Below are positions 12,011 through 24,955 of a stretch of DNA of 64,000 bases, in pieces. Under the pieces are notes generated by a model. The model had not been told where the DNA came from and ran no database searches. It was given only the letters and a program-made list of their open reading frames with translations. The stretch's first letter is position 1; the number at the start of each line of letters is the position of its first letter. The position numbers and the translations under genes were made by a program. Source of the DNA: Campanula takesimana (taxonomy: Eukaryota > Streptophyta > Magnoliopsida > Asterales > Campanulaceae); NCBI GenBank assembly GCA_026119855.1, contig JAOWBW010000322.1:558001-622000 (forward strand), given 5' to 3'.

Positions 12011-13520
12011 TGTTGGTAGTGGTGCCCTAGGCACGTTTAATAACGTTGTAATTGTTATCATTTATTTCATATCAATAAAGAGATGTTTTGATTATTATTG
12101 TTGTTCATGTTTACTTATAATAATCCCGTCCCTAGTACTTGTTAAGCACTAGTATAAAGGCTAAATGATCATGGGATGATCATGTTAGATTTATGGGTAC
12201 TTGTTTGGAACAAGGTACTGGACATGACCCGCTGTATGAGATTTATGTCATGGTCTATGTCGTACATATATCTCATATTAAGTTATGTCATTTGAATCCT
12301 TAGACATGAAGTTATTATAGTCTTTCACTTGATGAACATTGTGTTTGACATATTCAAACGCTACCTTAACACGGTAGTTATAAAGGGTATGATTGGCATA
12401 ATCGGATTCCCGTTGGGAAGAATAATAAGCTAAATGGATTTGTCCCTCCACGGAGAGATGTCAAGCTTGGGCCCCTCGAAGGAATGATGTTGATGAAATG
12501 TTCGGCCGGACTCAAATGGATTGATTGGATCAACAGCATTTGAATTATCAACATATTCGGAATCGAGAAAGTATTGAACAAAACAAGTTGACTGTTTGAC
12601 CATGACTTGTGTTCAATGACATCGTGGACAAAGGGATTGTGATATATTCTAAAGGAATGCGAACTTGTATCTAGTTATACTATTTGGGTAGGTATGACGG
12701 TTTTCTAGAACCTAATCATATCTTATGGGATCATGTTTGAGCCAATTGCCAACTTAGTATAATCCTAGAGGGTCACACACAATAGAACGAATCTTAAATA
12801 AAATGACTATATTGGCATTTAGGGTCGGAGGACTTCCAAGGAATTTCTGGAAAGTTCTGGGCCTCCTGGTCAACCAAGCGGGCGCTTGGGTTGCACCAGG
12901 CGGGCGCCTGAACAAGCCGGAAAAAGAATTGGACTTTCTGCCCAAACAAGCGGGCGCCTGGGTAGGACCAGGCGGGCGCCCGGTATGCGATTGGAAAATT
13001 CCTAATTCGATTAGGAAAGGTTTTTGGCACAAGTTACCTATTTGGAATAGGTCTTAATTGTGTATTAAAACCCAATTCGGCCAGACCATATTAACAAGTG
13101 GCCTTTTGTGAGTCTCAAAGAGTTTGAGAGAGATTTTATTTTGTCTAAAATATCATTGATTGAGAAACAAAATAATTCACAAATAAATTCCATATAGTTC
13201 TTTATTAAATTGTGAAAGCGTGTTTTACAATTATTGGTCTAGCAATCAAGATCGAAGAAGTTCCTTTGATATTCGTTCGAAGTGTGGATACCGCTAGAGG
13301 GTGAATTTTATCATCTTACAAAGTTCGTGATTTGTTCGTGATAAAGCTTCAAGATCTCCACCAAGACCAAAGAGAAAAAATTCATAGCCATCAAGGGTTA
13401 GTTATTCATATATTCATTATGTTGTATTTGATTTAATCATATGAACGGATCCATGGCTTTGGGTTTCTTAAAAATTTAAATTGCTATATTCCGCTGCGCA
13501 TGTTACTTGGAAACCCAACA
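12011..13520 (+). repeat. 5' LTR of copia copy 2
   Basis: TGTTGGTAGTGG to GGAAACCCAACA. Four GC-rich blocks at about 12876-12889, 12898-12910, 12948-12961 and 12970-12983 occupy the slot used in copy 1 but read aaGCGGGCGCttgg and aGGCGGGCGCCtg. The TATA-like site is TATTAAAA at about 13063, whereas the 3' LTR has TATAAAAA. Confidence 0.94.
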
Positions 13521-13521
13521 G

Positions 13522-13533
13522 TGGTATCAGAGC
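13522..13533 (+). other. Primer binding site (tRNA-iMet), copia copy 2
   Basis: TGGTATCAGAGC one base after the 5' LTR, identical to copy 1. Confidence 0.9.
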
Positions 13534-15067
13534 CCCGTTCATGTTGATTAATTCAATACTTGGATCATGTTAAGTGTATATAAATTGTTTATGTGCCAAG
13601 CATGATATGAATATTGGATTATATGATGTTCATGTGTTTTGTGATTTTATGTGGTTTATTGTTTTGCAACTTTAATCGCACGATTCAATCGCAATAAAAA
13701 TTATGGTGGATTCTGAATTATTTCGATTATTGATTTTGATTGGATCAAAGTTTTAATAATCAAGGAAAAATAATTTTGAGACAAAATTTTCGAACTTTAA
13801 AATTCTATACTATTCTGGCCATTCAAGTGGGCGTCTGGTCCTTTGCAGGCGGGCGCCCGGTGGTCAAAATTTGTTCTGATTTTGGTTAAAATCTGAATAT
13901 GGAATTTTCGATAAATTCGACAAAACCAGTAACAGAACCAGTCCAGACTTGCTGATCTGGAATGGGTTTTGGGTAGTTGGTTTGTGTGTGGATTTGGGGT
14001 TTGATTTTCCTATTTGTTTTAGTCTTGTGATTCCTAGATTGGTCAAGTTTTGGATGGCTAATCTGCGTCATCGAGATTGTGTTTCCCAAATTGATCGCAA
14101 TCAAAGTTTCAAAGATAAAACGAAGTTAGAATTATGAAGAGTTCATAATTGCTAAAATTGAGAAACAAAGTTCTTGATTCAAAGTTTGGAGATCCATGTG
14201 GAATTGTGAATGCAATTGGCCTACGTTCATCGAGACCATCTATTGCTTAGTTTCGGCCACATGGACTACTTTCTTGGTTTCTTGAATTAGTGCGGGATTG
14301 TGGTTGCCTAATGGCTTAGTTCGACCGCACTTCTTGTTGTCTTGATTTGGAAACAATAACCGAAGTTGAAATAGTCTCATCCTCATAATTATAGAAAAAC
14401 TAATGACACATAAATATCATGCTAAATTAATGTAGATTAATTTAGTGGCTAAACTTGATGTGTAACATGTTTATATTATGTGCTCATAAATGTTTATATG
14501 CTATATGTGATGAACCTTCAAAGAAAGTTTTAAGTCCTTCTTTGCCATGCCATGATTAAAACACTTGTTTATATATGGGTGATTTTGATGTGGGTTCGCC
14601 TCCGCGAAGTGCATTGATTTTATTCATATATGAGCAAGATGAGGTTCATTAATTTAATGTGGGCTTGCCTCCGCAAGGTGCGTTAAATTGAATGGTTCCT
14701 ATGCGTTTAAAATGGTCTGACTTAATTAGGCGTCAAAACAGTTTTGGGCCTAGGCAAAAGATGAGATTAAACATGCTTTTTGAAATTGGATTTCTCAAAG
14801 AATCTCATAATAGGATCTAAGAATCATATGAGATATGATTGACATGATTGTCTACCTAATTAATTTAGTTATTGAGCGGTCCGCCTCCGTGGACTCAAAA
14901 GTTAAATTAAAGTTGGATCTTAGCCCAATTAAATTATATTATACATTGGATGTATAAGAAGGTTATATAATTTAGTGGGAGTATTTGTTTGGAAAAATAC
15001 ATTGTTTATCTCTTTAATGAAAACCGGTACTTATTAAATTTTGGAATTTTTTGCATATTTGTAGATA
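13534..15067 (+). other. Untranslated leader of copia copy 2
   Basis: Homologous to the copy 1 leader. It has only one GC-rich pair (about 13829-13860, GTGGGCGTCTGG and GGCGGGCGCCCGG) where copy 1 has two. It also has short indels such as an extra direct repeat around 14590-14700. No gene. Confidence 0.8.
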
Positions 15068-18000
15068 ATGACTAATAACACTCAATCAATGTCGTTGCGA
15101 TCGATCCTTGAGAAGGATAAGCTCGAAGAGAATGGTACTAACTTTATGGATTGGATCCGTAGCATAAGAATCGTTCTTAGGCAAGAAGATAAGTTGTACA
15201 TTCTCGACGGGCCACCGCCTACTGCCCCTAGGGTGGAAAGAGACAATTACAAGAAACATCGTAATGATTCTAGAGATGTAAGTTGTCTCATGCTTGCTGC
15301 TATGTGTTCAAAACTCCAACAAAGTTTGGAACATTTGGAAGCCTATGAGATAGGCGTGGAGTTGAGAACCATGTTTCAAGAGCAAGCTAGGCAAGAGAGG
15401 TACAAGACCATTGTTGCATTCACTACTAGTAAAATGAATGAAGGGCAACAAGTGAGTCCTCACTTTCTTAAAATGAAAGGTTATGTAGAGCACCTTGAGA
15501 AACTTGGATATCCAATCCCATTGGAGCTAGCCACGGATCTCATTCTTAATTCATTGCCTAAAAGTTATAATCAGTTTGTAATGAATTATAACATGCATGG
15601 AATGGATAAGAATCTCTCTGAGTTGCATGGGATGCTCAAAACTGCAGAGATGAAAATTGTGGAGAAAGGTTCTCCCGTGCTCTTGGTTCATGATGGAAGA
15701 AGCCTGGTGCCAAAGGCAAGGTTAAGGCAAGAGTTGTCAAACCCAAAATAAGCAAGGTAAAGGTTGCCAGGCTTCTGAGGCAAAACCTGATTCACAAAAG
15801 GATGCAATCTGTTTCCATTGTCAAGAAATTGGTCATTGGAAACGTAATTGCAAGGCTTTCTTGGAAGAGCAAAAGAAGAAGAAGCGCAGGCAAGCGTGTC
15901 GACTTCAGGTATCTATATGATAGATATTCTCCTTTCTACCACTGATTCTTGAGTATTGGATACCGGATGTGGTTCTCACATTTGTCTAAATGTGCAGGGA
16001 CTAAAAATAGGAGACTGCTTAAAGAAGGTGAAGTAGATCTACGTGTGGGAATGGAGCAAGAGTTGCTGCATTAGCCGTAGGGACTTATGAAGTCACTTTA
16101 CCTTCCGGATTAATTCTTGTTTTGAACAATTGTTATTATGTTCCGGATTTAAGCAGAAATATTATTTCAATTTCTTGTTTGGATAATGAAGGTTTTAAGT
16201 TTCTTATTGAGAATAAGAAATTTTCTATTTATTAAAATGATGTGCTTTATGGTATTGCTAATTCATTTAATGGCCTTTATATCTTGGATGTCAAGAATGA
16301 GAATAATGTCTATCATGTAAATAAGAAATCTAAACCTAATGATGTAAATCATACTTATTTGTGCATTGCCGTCTTGGTCATATTAATGAGAAGCGTATCT
16401 CAAAACTCCATGGGACGGACTTTTGGGTTCATGTGACTTAGAGTCATATGATACTTGTGAGTCGTGTCTTCTTGGAAAAATGAACTAAGACACCTTTACC
16501 AAGTTGGGTGAAAGGGCAAGCGACTTATTGGGGTTGATACACTCCGATGTATGCGGACCATTAAGTAGCAATGCTAGGGGAGGATTTCAATACTTCATAA
16601 CCTTCACTGATGATTATAGTAGATTTGGGTATGTTTACCTTATGAAAAATAAAAGTGAAGCGTTCGAGATATTTAGATATTTCAAAATAAAGTAGAAAAA
16701 CAATTTGGCAAAAGTATAAAGGCACTTCGATCAGATCGAGGTGGAGAATACTTGAGTCAAGAATTTGATGATCATCTAAAGAATTGTGGAATAGTTTCAC
16801 AATTGACTCCACCGGAACGCCACAATGGAATGGTGTGTCCGAGAGGAGGAAATCGGACTTTGTTAGACATGGTTCGATCAATGATGAGTCAAGTTGATCT
16901 TCCAATATCCTTTGGGGTTACGCCCTAGAAACCGCTGCTTTCACACTAAATCGTGTTCCAACTAAATCGGTTCAAAAGAATCCATATGAGATGTGGAGCG
17001 GAAAGAAGCCTTGTCTGTCTTTCATGAAGATTTGGGGTTGCGAAGCTTTGTCAAAAGACTTGTCTCAGACAAACTTGCACACAAATCTGATAAATGTATT
17101 TTCGTGGGATATCCTAAGGAAACTAGAGGATATTACTTTTACAACCGTGAGAACAACAAAGTGTTTGTTGCGAACTGGTGTCTTTCTAGAGAAAAGAGTT
17201 TCTCTCCAAAGAAATCAGTGGGAGTAAAATAAATCTTGAAGAAATTCGAGACCCAGAAAATATCATTGAACCAATAGTGGAACAAGAACAAGAACCACAA
17301 GGAGTTGTGGAACATGTTCAAAATACACAAGCAACTCGCAGATCTAGTAGGTTACGATCCGAGCCCGAGAGATATGGTTTTCTCGTAACGGATAGTAATG
17401 AGGTAGAAATCATTGAGAATGATGAAACGTCAACCTACCAAGAGGCGATGTCTTCTCCTGATTCGGACAAGTGGCTTGGAGCCATGGAATCCGAGTTGCA
17501 ATCCATGCAAGACAATCAAGTTTGGAATTTGATTGATGCACCCGAAGGTGTAAAAACCATAGGATGCAAATGGGTCTTCAAGAAGAAGACTGATATGGAT
17601 GGGAAGGTGCATACTTACAAAGCTAGGCTTGTAGCGAAAGGTTATAGGCAAGTTCATGGTATTGACTATGATGAGACCTTTTCACCTGTAGCAATGATCA
17701 AGTCTATAAGAATTTTGCTTGCCATTGCCGCATATCATGACTATGAAATATGGCAGATGGACGTCAAAACCGCTTTTCTGAATGGAAAACTTCAAGAGGA
17801 TGTGTATACGACACAACCAGAAGGTTTTGACAAGATTCTAAGGTATGCAAATTGCAGAGATCCATTTATGGATTGAAGCAAGCTTCTAGGAGTTGGAATC
17901 TCCGTTTTGATGAATCAGTCAAAGAGTTTGGTTTCATCAAGAACGAAGATGAGCCTTGTGTATACAAGAAGATTAGTGGGAGCATAGTGCTTTTCCTTTT

Positions 18001-18994
18001 TTATACGTGGATGACATATTGCTCATTGGAAACGACATTCCTACACTTCAGTCTGTGAAGACTTGGTTAGGAAAGTGCTTCGCAATGAAAGATATGGGTG
18101 AAGCCGCATATATTCTTGGCATTAAGATCTATAGAGATAGATCAAGGAGGCTACTTGGTTTAAGCCAAAGTACATACATTGACAAGGTCATTAGAAGATT
18201 CCGTATGGAAAATTCTAAGAGAGGGACCTTGCCCGTGCTACATGGAGTTTCTCTAAGCAAGACTCAATATCCTAAGACAAACGATGAGCGTGAGAAAATG
18301 AATGATGTTCCATATGCTTCGGCAATTGGATCCATCATGTATGCCATGATTTGTACTAGGCCGGATGTATCTTATGCTTTGAGCATGACAAGTAGATACC
18401 AATCCGACCCTGGCGAAAATCACTGGATAGCTGTAAAAGCGATTCTTAAGTACTTGAGAAGAACTAAAGACTCCTTTTTGGTCTATGGAGGAATGGAAGA
18501 TGATCTTGTTGTAAATGCTTACACGGATGCAAGCTTCCAAACCGACAAAGATGATAGCAATCGCAATCGGGTTTTGTGTTTATGTTAAATGGTGGAGCTG
18601 TAAGCTGGAAGAGTTCCAAGCAAAGTACAACCGCTGATTCTACAACAGAAGCTGAGTATATTGCTGCATCAGATGCTGCAAAGGAAGCTGTTTGGATTAG
18701 AAGTTCATAACTGAACTTGAAGTGGTTCCTAGTATTGCTAATCCAATAGACCATTATTGCGACAATAATGGTGCTATTGCTCAAGCAAAGGAACCAAGAG
18801 AACATCAGAAATCCAAACACATACTTAGGCGTTTTCATATCATTCGAGAGATCGTTGATAGGGGAGACGTAAATATATGCAGAGTACCTACTGATGACAA
18901 TGTTGCGGACCCGCTAACAAAGGGACTTCCACAAGCTAAACATGATGGTCATGTTAGGTCCATGGGTATTAGATACATGGGAGATTGGGCCTAG
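15068..18994 (+). pseudogene. copia gag-pol polyprotein, copy 2 (many frameshifts)
   Basis: Same domain order as copy 1: GAG from ATG 15068, zinc knuckle near 15810, protease, HHCC, integrase, RT (YVDD region near 18003) and RNase H ending at TAG 18992-18994. The frame is cut by roughly twenty 1-2-base indels, for example near 15697, 15765, 16005, 16050, 16363, 16412, 16814, 16912, 17048, 17830, 18000 and 18700. A stop replaces the tryptophan codon before the protease motif near 15950. The TAA at 16233-16235 is shared with copy 1. Most lesions are losses of one base in short homopolymers, while substitutions are few. That pattern could reflect consensus errors as well as decay. Confidence 0.9.
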
Positions 18995-19008
18995 GGCAAG
19001 TGGGAGAT
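18994..19008 (+). other. Polypurine tract, copia copy 2
   Basis: GGGCAAGTGGGAGAT immediately before the 3' LTR, one base different from copy 1. Confidence 0.75.
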
Positions 19009-20523
19009 TGTTGGTAGTGGTGCCCTAGGCACGTTTAATAAACGTTGTAATTGTTATCATTTATTTCATATCAATAAAGAGATGTTTTGATTATTATTGT
19101 TGTTCATGTTTACTTATAATAATCCCCGTCCCTAGTACTTGTTAAGCACTAGTATAAAGGCTAAATGATCATGGGATGATCATGTTAGATTTATGGGTAC
19201 TTGTTTGGAACAAGGTACTGGACATGACCCGCTGTATGAGATTTATGTCATGGTCTATGTCGTACATATATCTCATATTAAGTTATGTCATTTGAATCCT
19301 TAGACATGAAGTTATTATAGTCTTCTACTTGATGAACATTGTGTTTGACATATTCAAACGCTACCTTAACACGGTAGTTATAAAGGGTATGATTGGCATA
19401 ATCGGATTCCCGTTGGGAAGAATAATAAGCTAAATGGATTTGTCCCTCCACGGAGAGATGTCAAGCTTGGGCCCCTCGAAGGAATGATGTTGATGAAATG
19501 TTCGGCCGGACTCAAATGGATTGATTGGATCAACAGCATTTGAATTATCAACATATTCGGAATCGAGAAAGTATTGAACAAAACAAGTTGACTGTTTGAC
19601 CATGACTTGTGTTCAATGACATCGTGGACAAAGGGATTGTGATATATTCTAAAGGAATGCGAACTTGTATCTAGTTATACTATTTGGGTAGGTATGACGG
19701 TTTGCTAGAACCTAATCATATCTTATGGGATCATGTTTGAGCCCATTGCCAACTTAGTATAATCCTAGAGTGTCACACACAATAGAACGAATCTTAAATA
19801 AAAGGACTATATTGGCATTTAGGGTCGGAGGACTTCCAAGGAATTTCTGGAAAGTTCTGGGCCTCCTGGTCAACCAAGCGGGCGCTTGGGTTGCACCAGG
19901 CGGGCGCCTGAACAAGCCGGAAAAAGAATTGGACTTTCTGCCCAAACAAGCGGGCGCCTGGGTAGGACCAGGCGGGCGCCCGGTATGCCGATTGGAAAAT
20001 TCCTAATTCGATTAGGAAAGGTTTTTGGCACAAGTTACCTATTTGGAATAGGTCTTAATTGTGTATAAAAACCCCAATTCGGCCAGACCATATTAACAAG
20101 TGCCTTTTGTGAGTCTCAAAGAGTTTGAGAGAGATTTTATTTTGTTCTAAAATATAATTGATTGAGGAACAAAATAATTCACAAATAAATTCCATATAGT
20201 TCTTTATTAAATTGTGAAAGCGTGTTTTACAATTATTGGTCTAGCAACCAAGATCGAAGAAGTTCCTTTGATATTCGTTCGAAGTGTGGATACCGCTAGA
20301 GGGTGAATTTTATCATCTTACAAAGTTCGTGATTTGTTCGTGATAAAGCTTCAAGATCTCCGCCAAGACCAAAGAGAAAAAAATTCATAGCCATCAAGGG
20401 TTAGTTATTCCTATATTCATTATGTTGTATTTGATTTAATCATATGAACGGATCCATGGCTTTGGGTTTCTTAAAAATTTAAATTGCTATATTCCGCTGT
20501 GCATGTTACTTGGAAACCCAACA
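19009..20523 (+). repeat. 3' LTR of copia copy 2
   Basis: Near-identical to 12011-13520, with a few small indels and substitutions. TATA box (GTATAAAA) near 20063; GC-rich blocks near 19876-19983. Followed by gttct. Confidence 0.94.
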
Positions 20524-20787
20524 GTTCTCACTCCTCTCCTAGGAGTAACCCAAACCGAGCCATTTGAAACTTTGGTGGAAAGTGGAAAGATCAAGTCTTT
20601 ACAAGGGTACAAACCCAAGACGATGCGTCCCAACCATGCCCATCACAAATATTTTGGCTATCATCAACACAGTGGCCATCTTACCGAGGAATGCTTCCTT
20701 CTCCAAAACGTCATCCAAGATTTGATCGACAATGGTGAATTTACCGTGGGTGAAGAGCAACTCATCAAAGAAGAGGCTTGGTTTTAA
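20524..20787 (+). pseudogene. Tat/Ogre-like gypsy gag, C-terminal fragment
   Basis: Continuation of the gag at 11714 after removal of copia copy 2. It shows FETLVESGKIKSLQ, then YFGYHQHSGHLTEECF and VIQDLIDNGEF. This matches the zinc-knuckle-like stretch of Tat/Ogre gag, usually YCxYHxxHGHxTEEC; the first cysteine is replaced by F here. The frame closes at TAA 20785-20787, and no protease, RT or integrase follows. Confidence 0.65.
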
Positions 20788-23700
20788 AATGGGGCTTCAA
20801 CAAGAGATCATGTTACAAGGAGGACTACAACAACAAGGATGACGACAACAGTCTCCGTTTCTCTTTCTCTACCTAGTAAATAGGAATATAAAAAAAGAGA
20901 GTCAAAAGTCCTCTTAAGTGTCCATTAAAGTTTTCTCTCATCCCATGTTGAATTTTGAGTCAATTATCAAATAAAAAGTCGTTCTTGTCCTCATACACTC
21001 TTCCAAGTTGTTCAATTTAATTCTTGGCAAAATGATGAAAAGATGTCTAAACAAGTTTTGGAACGAAGGCCATCACTTGAACGCCTAGGGGCTAAACATC
21101 GTGACGAAGGCGACAACATCAACGACAAATCCAAGACATCAAGCGCCAAAGAAAGATGGAGCAACAACCATGGAGAAATCAAGAAAATTTTTAAAAGGGG
21201 GATTAAAAAAAAAAAAAGAGCTCGCTAGGTTGAAATCCTCAAATCAACCTAGGAAAAAGTTAGAGCACAAAAAAAAAATAAAAAAAAATCCCCCTCATTC
21301 AAAGAAGTTCACAACTACATCATCATTCCATCCACCAACGAAGGACGAAGCAACCATCACAAATAATGGAGTATCCACAAGAACTACGGTGACCTGAGCC
21401 TCTACACTGGAGGAACGTAGACAACCTGCGGGTCCAGTCTCATGCAAGAAAGAAGATATGTTTAGCCCTAGTGCGTTATGGTTATTGGCCTTCCTCTCAA
21501 ACTTGCCAAGACATCTTTGTACAAGTCATTTGCCAATGGATTAATCACCACAAGATTGAACAACTTTCCTAGATTTGAAATCATTTCACGTTCCTTGTCG
21601 AGTCTAGGGGCTTCTTATCTTTCTGTGACGCTCCCAGTTTCTTGCAATCAAATTGGGGCTTTCTTTCTCTTTTCTCTTAATGACTTACTTGCCTTCGTGA
21701 GTCATTCAGTAAATAAAAAAATACATGTCAATACTAGGGACCACTTCCCTAGTCGAGTCAATGTCACTCATCATTAGTGACAAAAGGTCTTCACCGTAAA
21801 ATCACATGTCTCTCATCCTCGGCTAGAGTCAATGCACACTTCCTCATCAATCGAGTCAAAATGAAGATGCAAAAGAGATGCCCACTAGATTAAAAACCCA
21901 AAAGGGCGGTCTAGGCAAAAAACAGGGTGCGTCATAAAAAAAATGATGAGAGAGTGAGAGGGAGAAGGGAAACAGAAATGGAGATCCCCGGTCTCTAAAT
22001 AAGACAACTACACAAGTTCTACATTGAATCTCCTCAGCAAGTCAATCCCCGCCGAGTCAACTTTGGAATTGCAAAAGGCTCCACAAGATATGGCACAATC
22101 AAAGGGCGTTTTGGGTTATTGGCATAAGAGAGATTGTTTTTGCAATATCTATTTTTGGGTTCATGTGAAAGAAGACCCATGGTAACTGAGATCCATCCGA
22201 GAATGAGCCCATCATTGAGGGGTACGAGGTTGCACAAATAGTCCCCAGTAAGTCAATTGGTTTGGGTAGCAAATGGCAACAACATGTGACTCAGTTTTCA
22301 AGATTCTCCAAGCATGTGCCCCTACAGTATGTCAAAAGGCTTCCCGAGAATGGAGTATCTCTTTCCATGTCCTCTTATGTTTGTTCCCTCACACGAGGAC
22401 GAGTCTCTTACTTTGATTGACAAATGATGATGCCCTAGGGGCTATGTGACTCAAGAATGAGAGCTTCTTCTGCTTTATTTGACAGTAAATGAGCCCTAGG
22501 GGCTACGCTCAAGAAAGATGTGTGATACTATCCTCAAAGTCTCTCAAAGGGAATGACGAAAAGCCTTCTTGTCATGTGTGCCCGTGCCTGTTCCCCCAAT
22601 CAAGGATAGGCCTGTCTCGTTCTACTTACAATCAATGGTGGCACTCTAGGGACTACACTCGAGTTGGAAAGGCTCCCTCAGCAAGGAGTAATTCATGTCA
22701 CCTCCCAACAATGGCCCTAGCAAAGTCATATGCAACATTGAAAGCTTCCTCAATTAGTTTGGCACCGAAGGTCTCAAGGGGCTTCACAATCTACAATCTT
22801 TTGGGCTACGGCATTACAGTAATCCGAGCAAAGGGAAATATTGAGGCTTCACAATTGACAATCTTTTTGGGGGATGATACTCTAGCAATTCAATGTGGGG
22901 GATAGTCTTCATGGAACCAAGCAAGCTTCAAGGGTCTCTTGGTACTTTACATCAAAGGTCTCCTGGTTTAAAACGAGGGCTCCGATGTTATGAATGAATA
23001 TCATGATTCTCATGTTGTGACTTACGACGAGATTATGAAGGAAGTCTTAGAGAAAAGGAAAAAGATTCAATATGCTAAACTCTATCAAAACAGGGTTATA
23101 GCGGGAAATGCCTTGGCCAATCCCAATGTTTCTGCAATTCAGCACCCCCTTCTCTGAGATCAAAAGCACAAGGTTCATCCGCACAAGTTTCATCCGCACG
23201 AGTTGCATCCGAAGATCCGTTATTAGTTCAACACAAGAAGACTCAAGCAAGCATACCAATTTAAGACCTTATCACACCAAGACCTTATCATCCACAATCT
23301 CTCTCAAGACATTTTCCGAAGACCTTGCTACACGTGGGCCTTCCACCACTTGGGTACCAACCACAAAAAGGGCCATTCATCTCCAAGCAAGAGTAAGAAG
23401 GATATCTCTATCATCCGTTCTCAATATAATGTCGAACCGATTCCAAGATAATTTGGGGCTTTACATCAAAAGGTCTTCACATTCCACCGTCTTGAAGCTC
23501 GCAAACAACAAAGTACATGACATTTGGGGCTTAGAAATCTCTCGAAGCTTGGCATCAATAATCTTCTCTTGGGGCTTGCTCACGTCGACAAAAGGCAATT
23601 TATTCAAATGGGCCAAGAGCTGATTTATCTTGGGGCTATGCAAGTCACTCAAAGTTTGGCATCAAAGGCATTCTAGGGGATTCACAATCAGCCATCCCTT

Positions 23701-24390
23701 GGAATCTTGGCATCAAAAGTCTATTGGAGCCTTACAATCGGCAATCTCTTGGGGCTAGACATCCATCTTTGTTGGGCACAACGGCGACAACGACAGAATT
23801 CAACAAGGCAATCCGGACTTCGATCGAACATGACTTGATCTTGGGTTGGCTTAACAAACACACAATGGTTAAAATGGTTCACCCACGAACTAAAAAAAAA
23901 AAAAAAAAAAAGATTTTTATGTTTATTTTTCTTGTCTCCTTACTTGCGTAAAAGTATGTGTTTCAATTTGCTCCTAGCTTCTTCCCCAGCGTTCTCCATC
24001 ATCCTTGAACTAGCTGGTCTGATTCTCTTTAAGGGATACGTAGGCGGCCTTTTGGCACGACCAACCAGTCATCCAGAATGTCATCTCACCGACACTCCAA
24101 CAAATTACAAGCGACTCATCTTCATCAAAAGTGTCGGCATCCTTCATCAAAGCCACGGCATCAGAAATCCATCCCAAATCAAGCGGCCATGGTAAGTGAA
24201 GGTATGAACATCATTCATCAAAGCTCCTTTCAAATCAAATCACACATGAAAGCAATTTCTCCATCTTTGCAAAATCTCTCTCTCTCTCTCAAGCAATCTC
24301 TGCTTTTCAGATCACATTTCACACTACAAGTACAATTTTCTCTCACCTCACACGAGCACATGCATTTGCAAAGCATACACATAACAGGTA
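20788..24390 (+). mobile_element. Non-coding interior of Tat-like element
   Basis: About 3.6 kb without a recognisable domain in any frame. Recurrent phrases such as ctaggggct/cttggggct, short direct repeats, and GGGATACGTAGGCGGCC near 24034 are features I associate with the untranslated part of large Tat-type elements. The open frames of 60-170 codons here have no family signature. With gag but no pol, the element must have relied on another element for replication. Confidence 0.55.
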
Positions 24391-24955
24391 CAGGCAGACT
24401 TTCGAGTCCCTCCAAATCAGCAGGCAGACTTTTGAGTCCCTCTACATCAGCAGGCAGACTTTCGAGTCCCTCTAAACCAGCAGGCAAACTTTTGAGTCCC
24501 TCTACATCAGCAGGCAGACTTTCGAGTCCCTCTACATAAGCAGGCAGACTTTTGAGTCCCTCTACATCAGCAGGCAGACTTTCGAGTCCCTCTACATCAG
24601 CAGGCAGACTTTCGGGTCCCTCTACACCAGCAGGCAGACTTTCGAGTCCCTCTAAATCAGCAGGCAGACTTTCGAGTCCCTCTACACCAGCAAGGAGACT
24701 TTCGAGTCCCTCTAAATCAGCAGGCAGACTTTCGAGTCCTTCTATACCAGCAGGGAGACTTTCGAGTCCCTCTACACCAGCAGGCAGACTTTCGAGTCCC
24801 TCTACATCAGCAGGCAGACTCTCGAGTCCCTTTACATCAGTAGGCAGACTCTCGAGTCCCTCTACCTCAGCAGGCAGACTCTCGAGTCCCTCTACATCAG
24901 CAGGCAGACTTTCGAGTCCATCTACCTCAACATGGCAGACTCTCGAGTCCCTCTA
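24391..24955. repeat. 30-bp tandem repeat array, 19 copies
   Basis: Unit begins caggcagactttcgagtccc and continues with tctacatcag. Eighteen units keep exactly 30 bp from 24391 to 24930; the last unit has an extra base. Variation is confined mostly to two or three positions per unit. In one plus frame each unit reads AGRLSSPSTS, with one stop near 24537. Tandem arrays between gene and 3' LTR are typical of Tat/Ogre elements. Confidence 0.95.

Larger units (their letters stand above)
12011..20523 (+). mobile_element. Ty1/copia LTR retrotransposon, copy 2
   Basis: Complete element of 8513 bp, same family as 1601-10110 but a different LTR subtype. LTRs are 1510 and 1515 bp. The flanking pentamers gttcc (12006-12010) and gttct (20524-20528) form a target duplication with one mismatch. 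It is inserted within the gag of the Tat-like element. Interior coding sequence is nearly identical to copy 1 apart from about 20 small indels; LTRs and leader are more divergent, especially at the GC-rich blocks. Confidence 0.94.

Noticed and set aside
12754..13057. GC-rich open frames in the copia LTR with similar text on both strands
   Set aside because: Caused by near-palindromic GGCGGGCGCC blocks; not coding.
22489..23623. Two frames of 138 and 171 codons in the Tat-like interior
   Set aside because: No domain, low complexity, and a repetitive phrase structure; treated as non-coding.
24391..24955. CRISPR-like regular repeat spacing
   Set aside because: The units are contiguous without unique spacers, and the genome is a plant; it is a tandem array.
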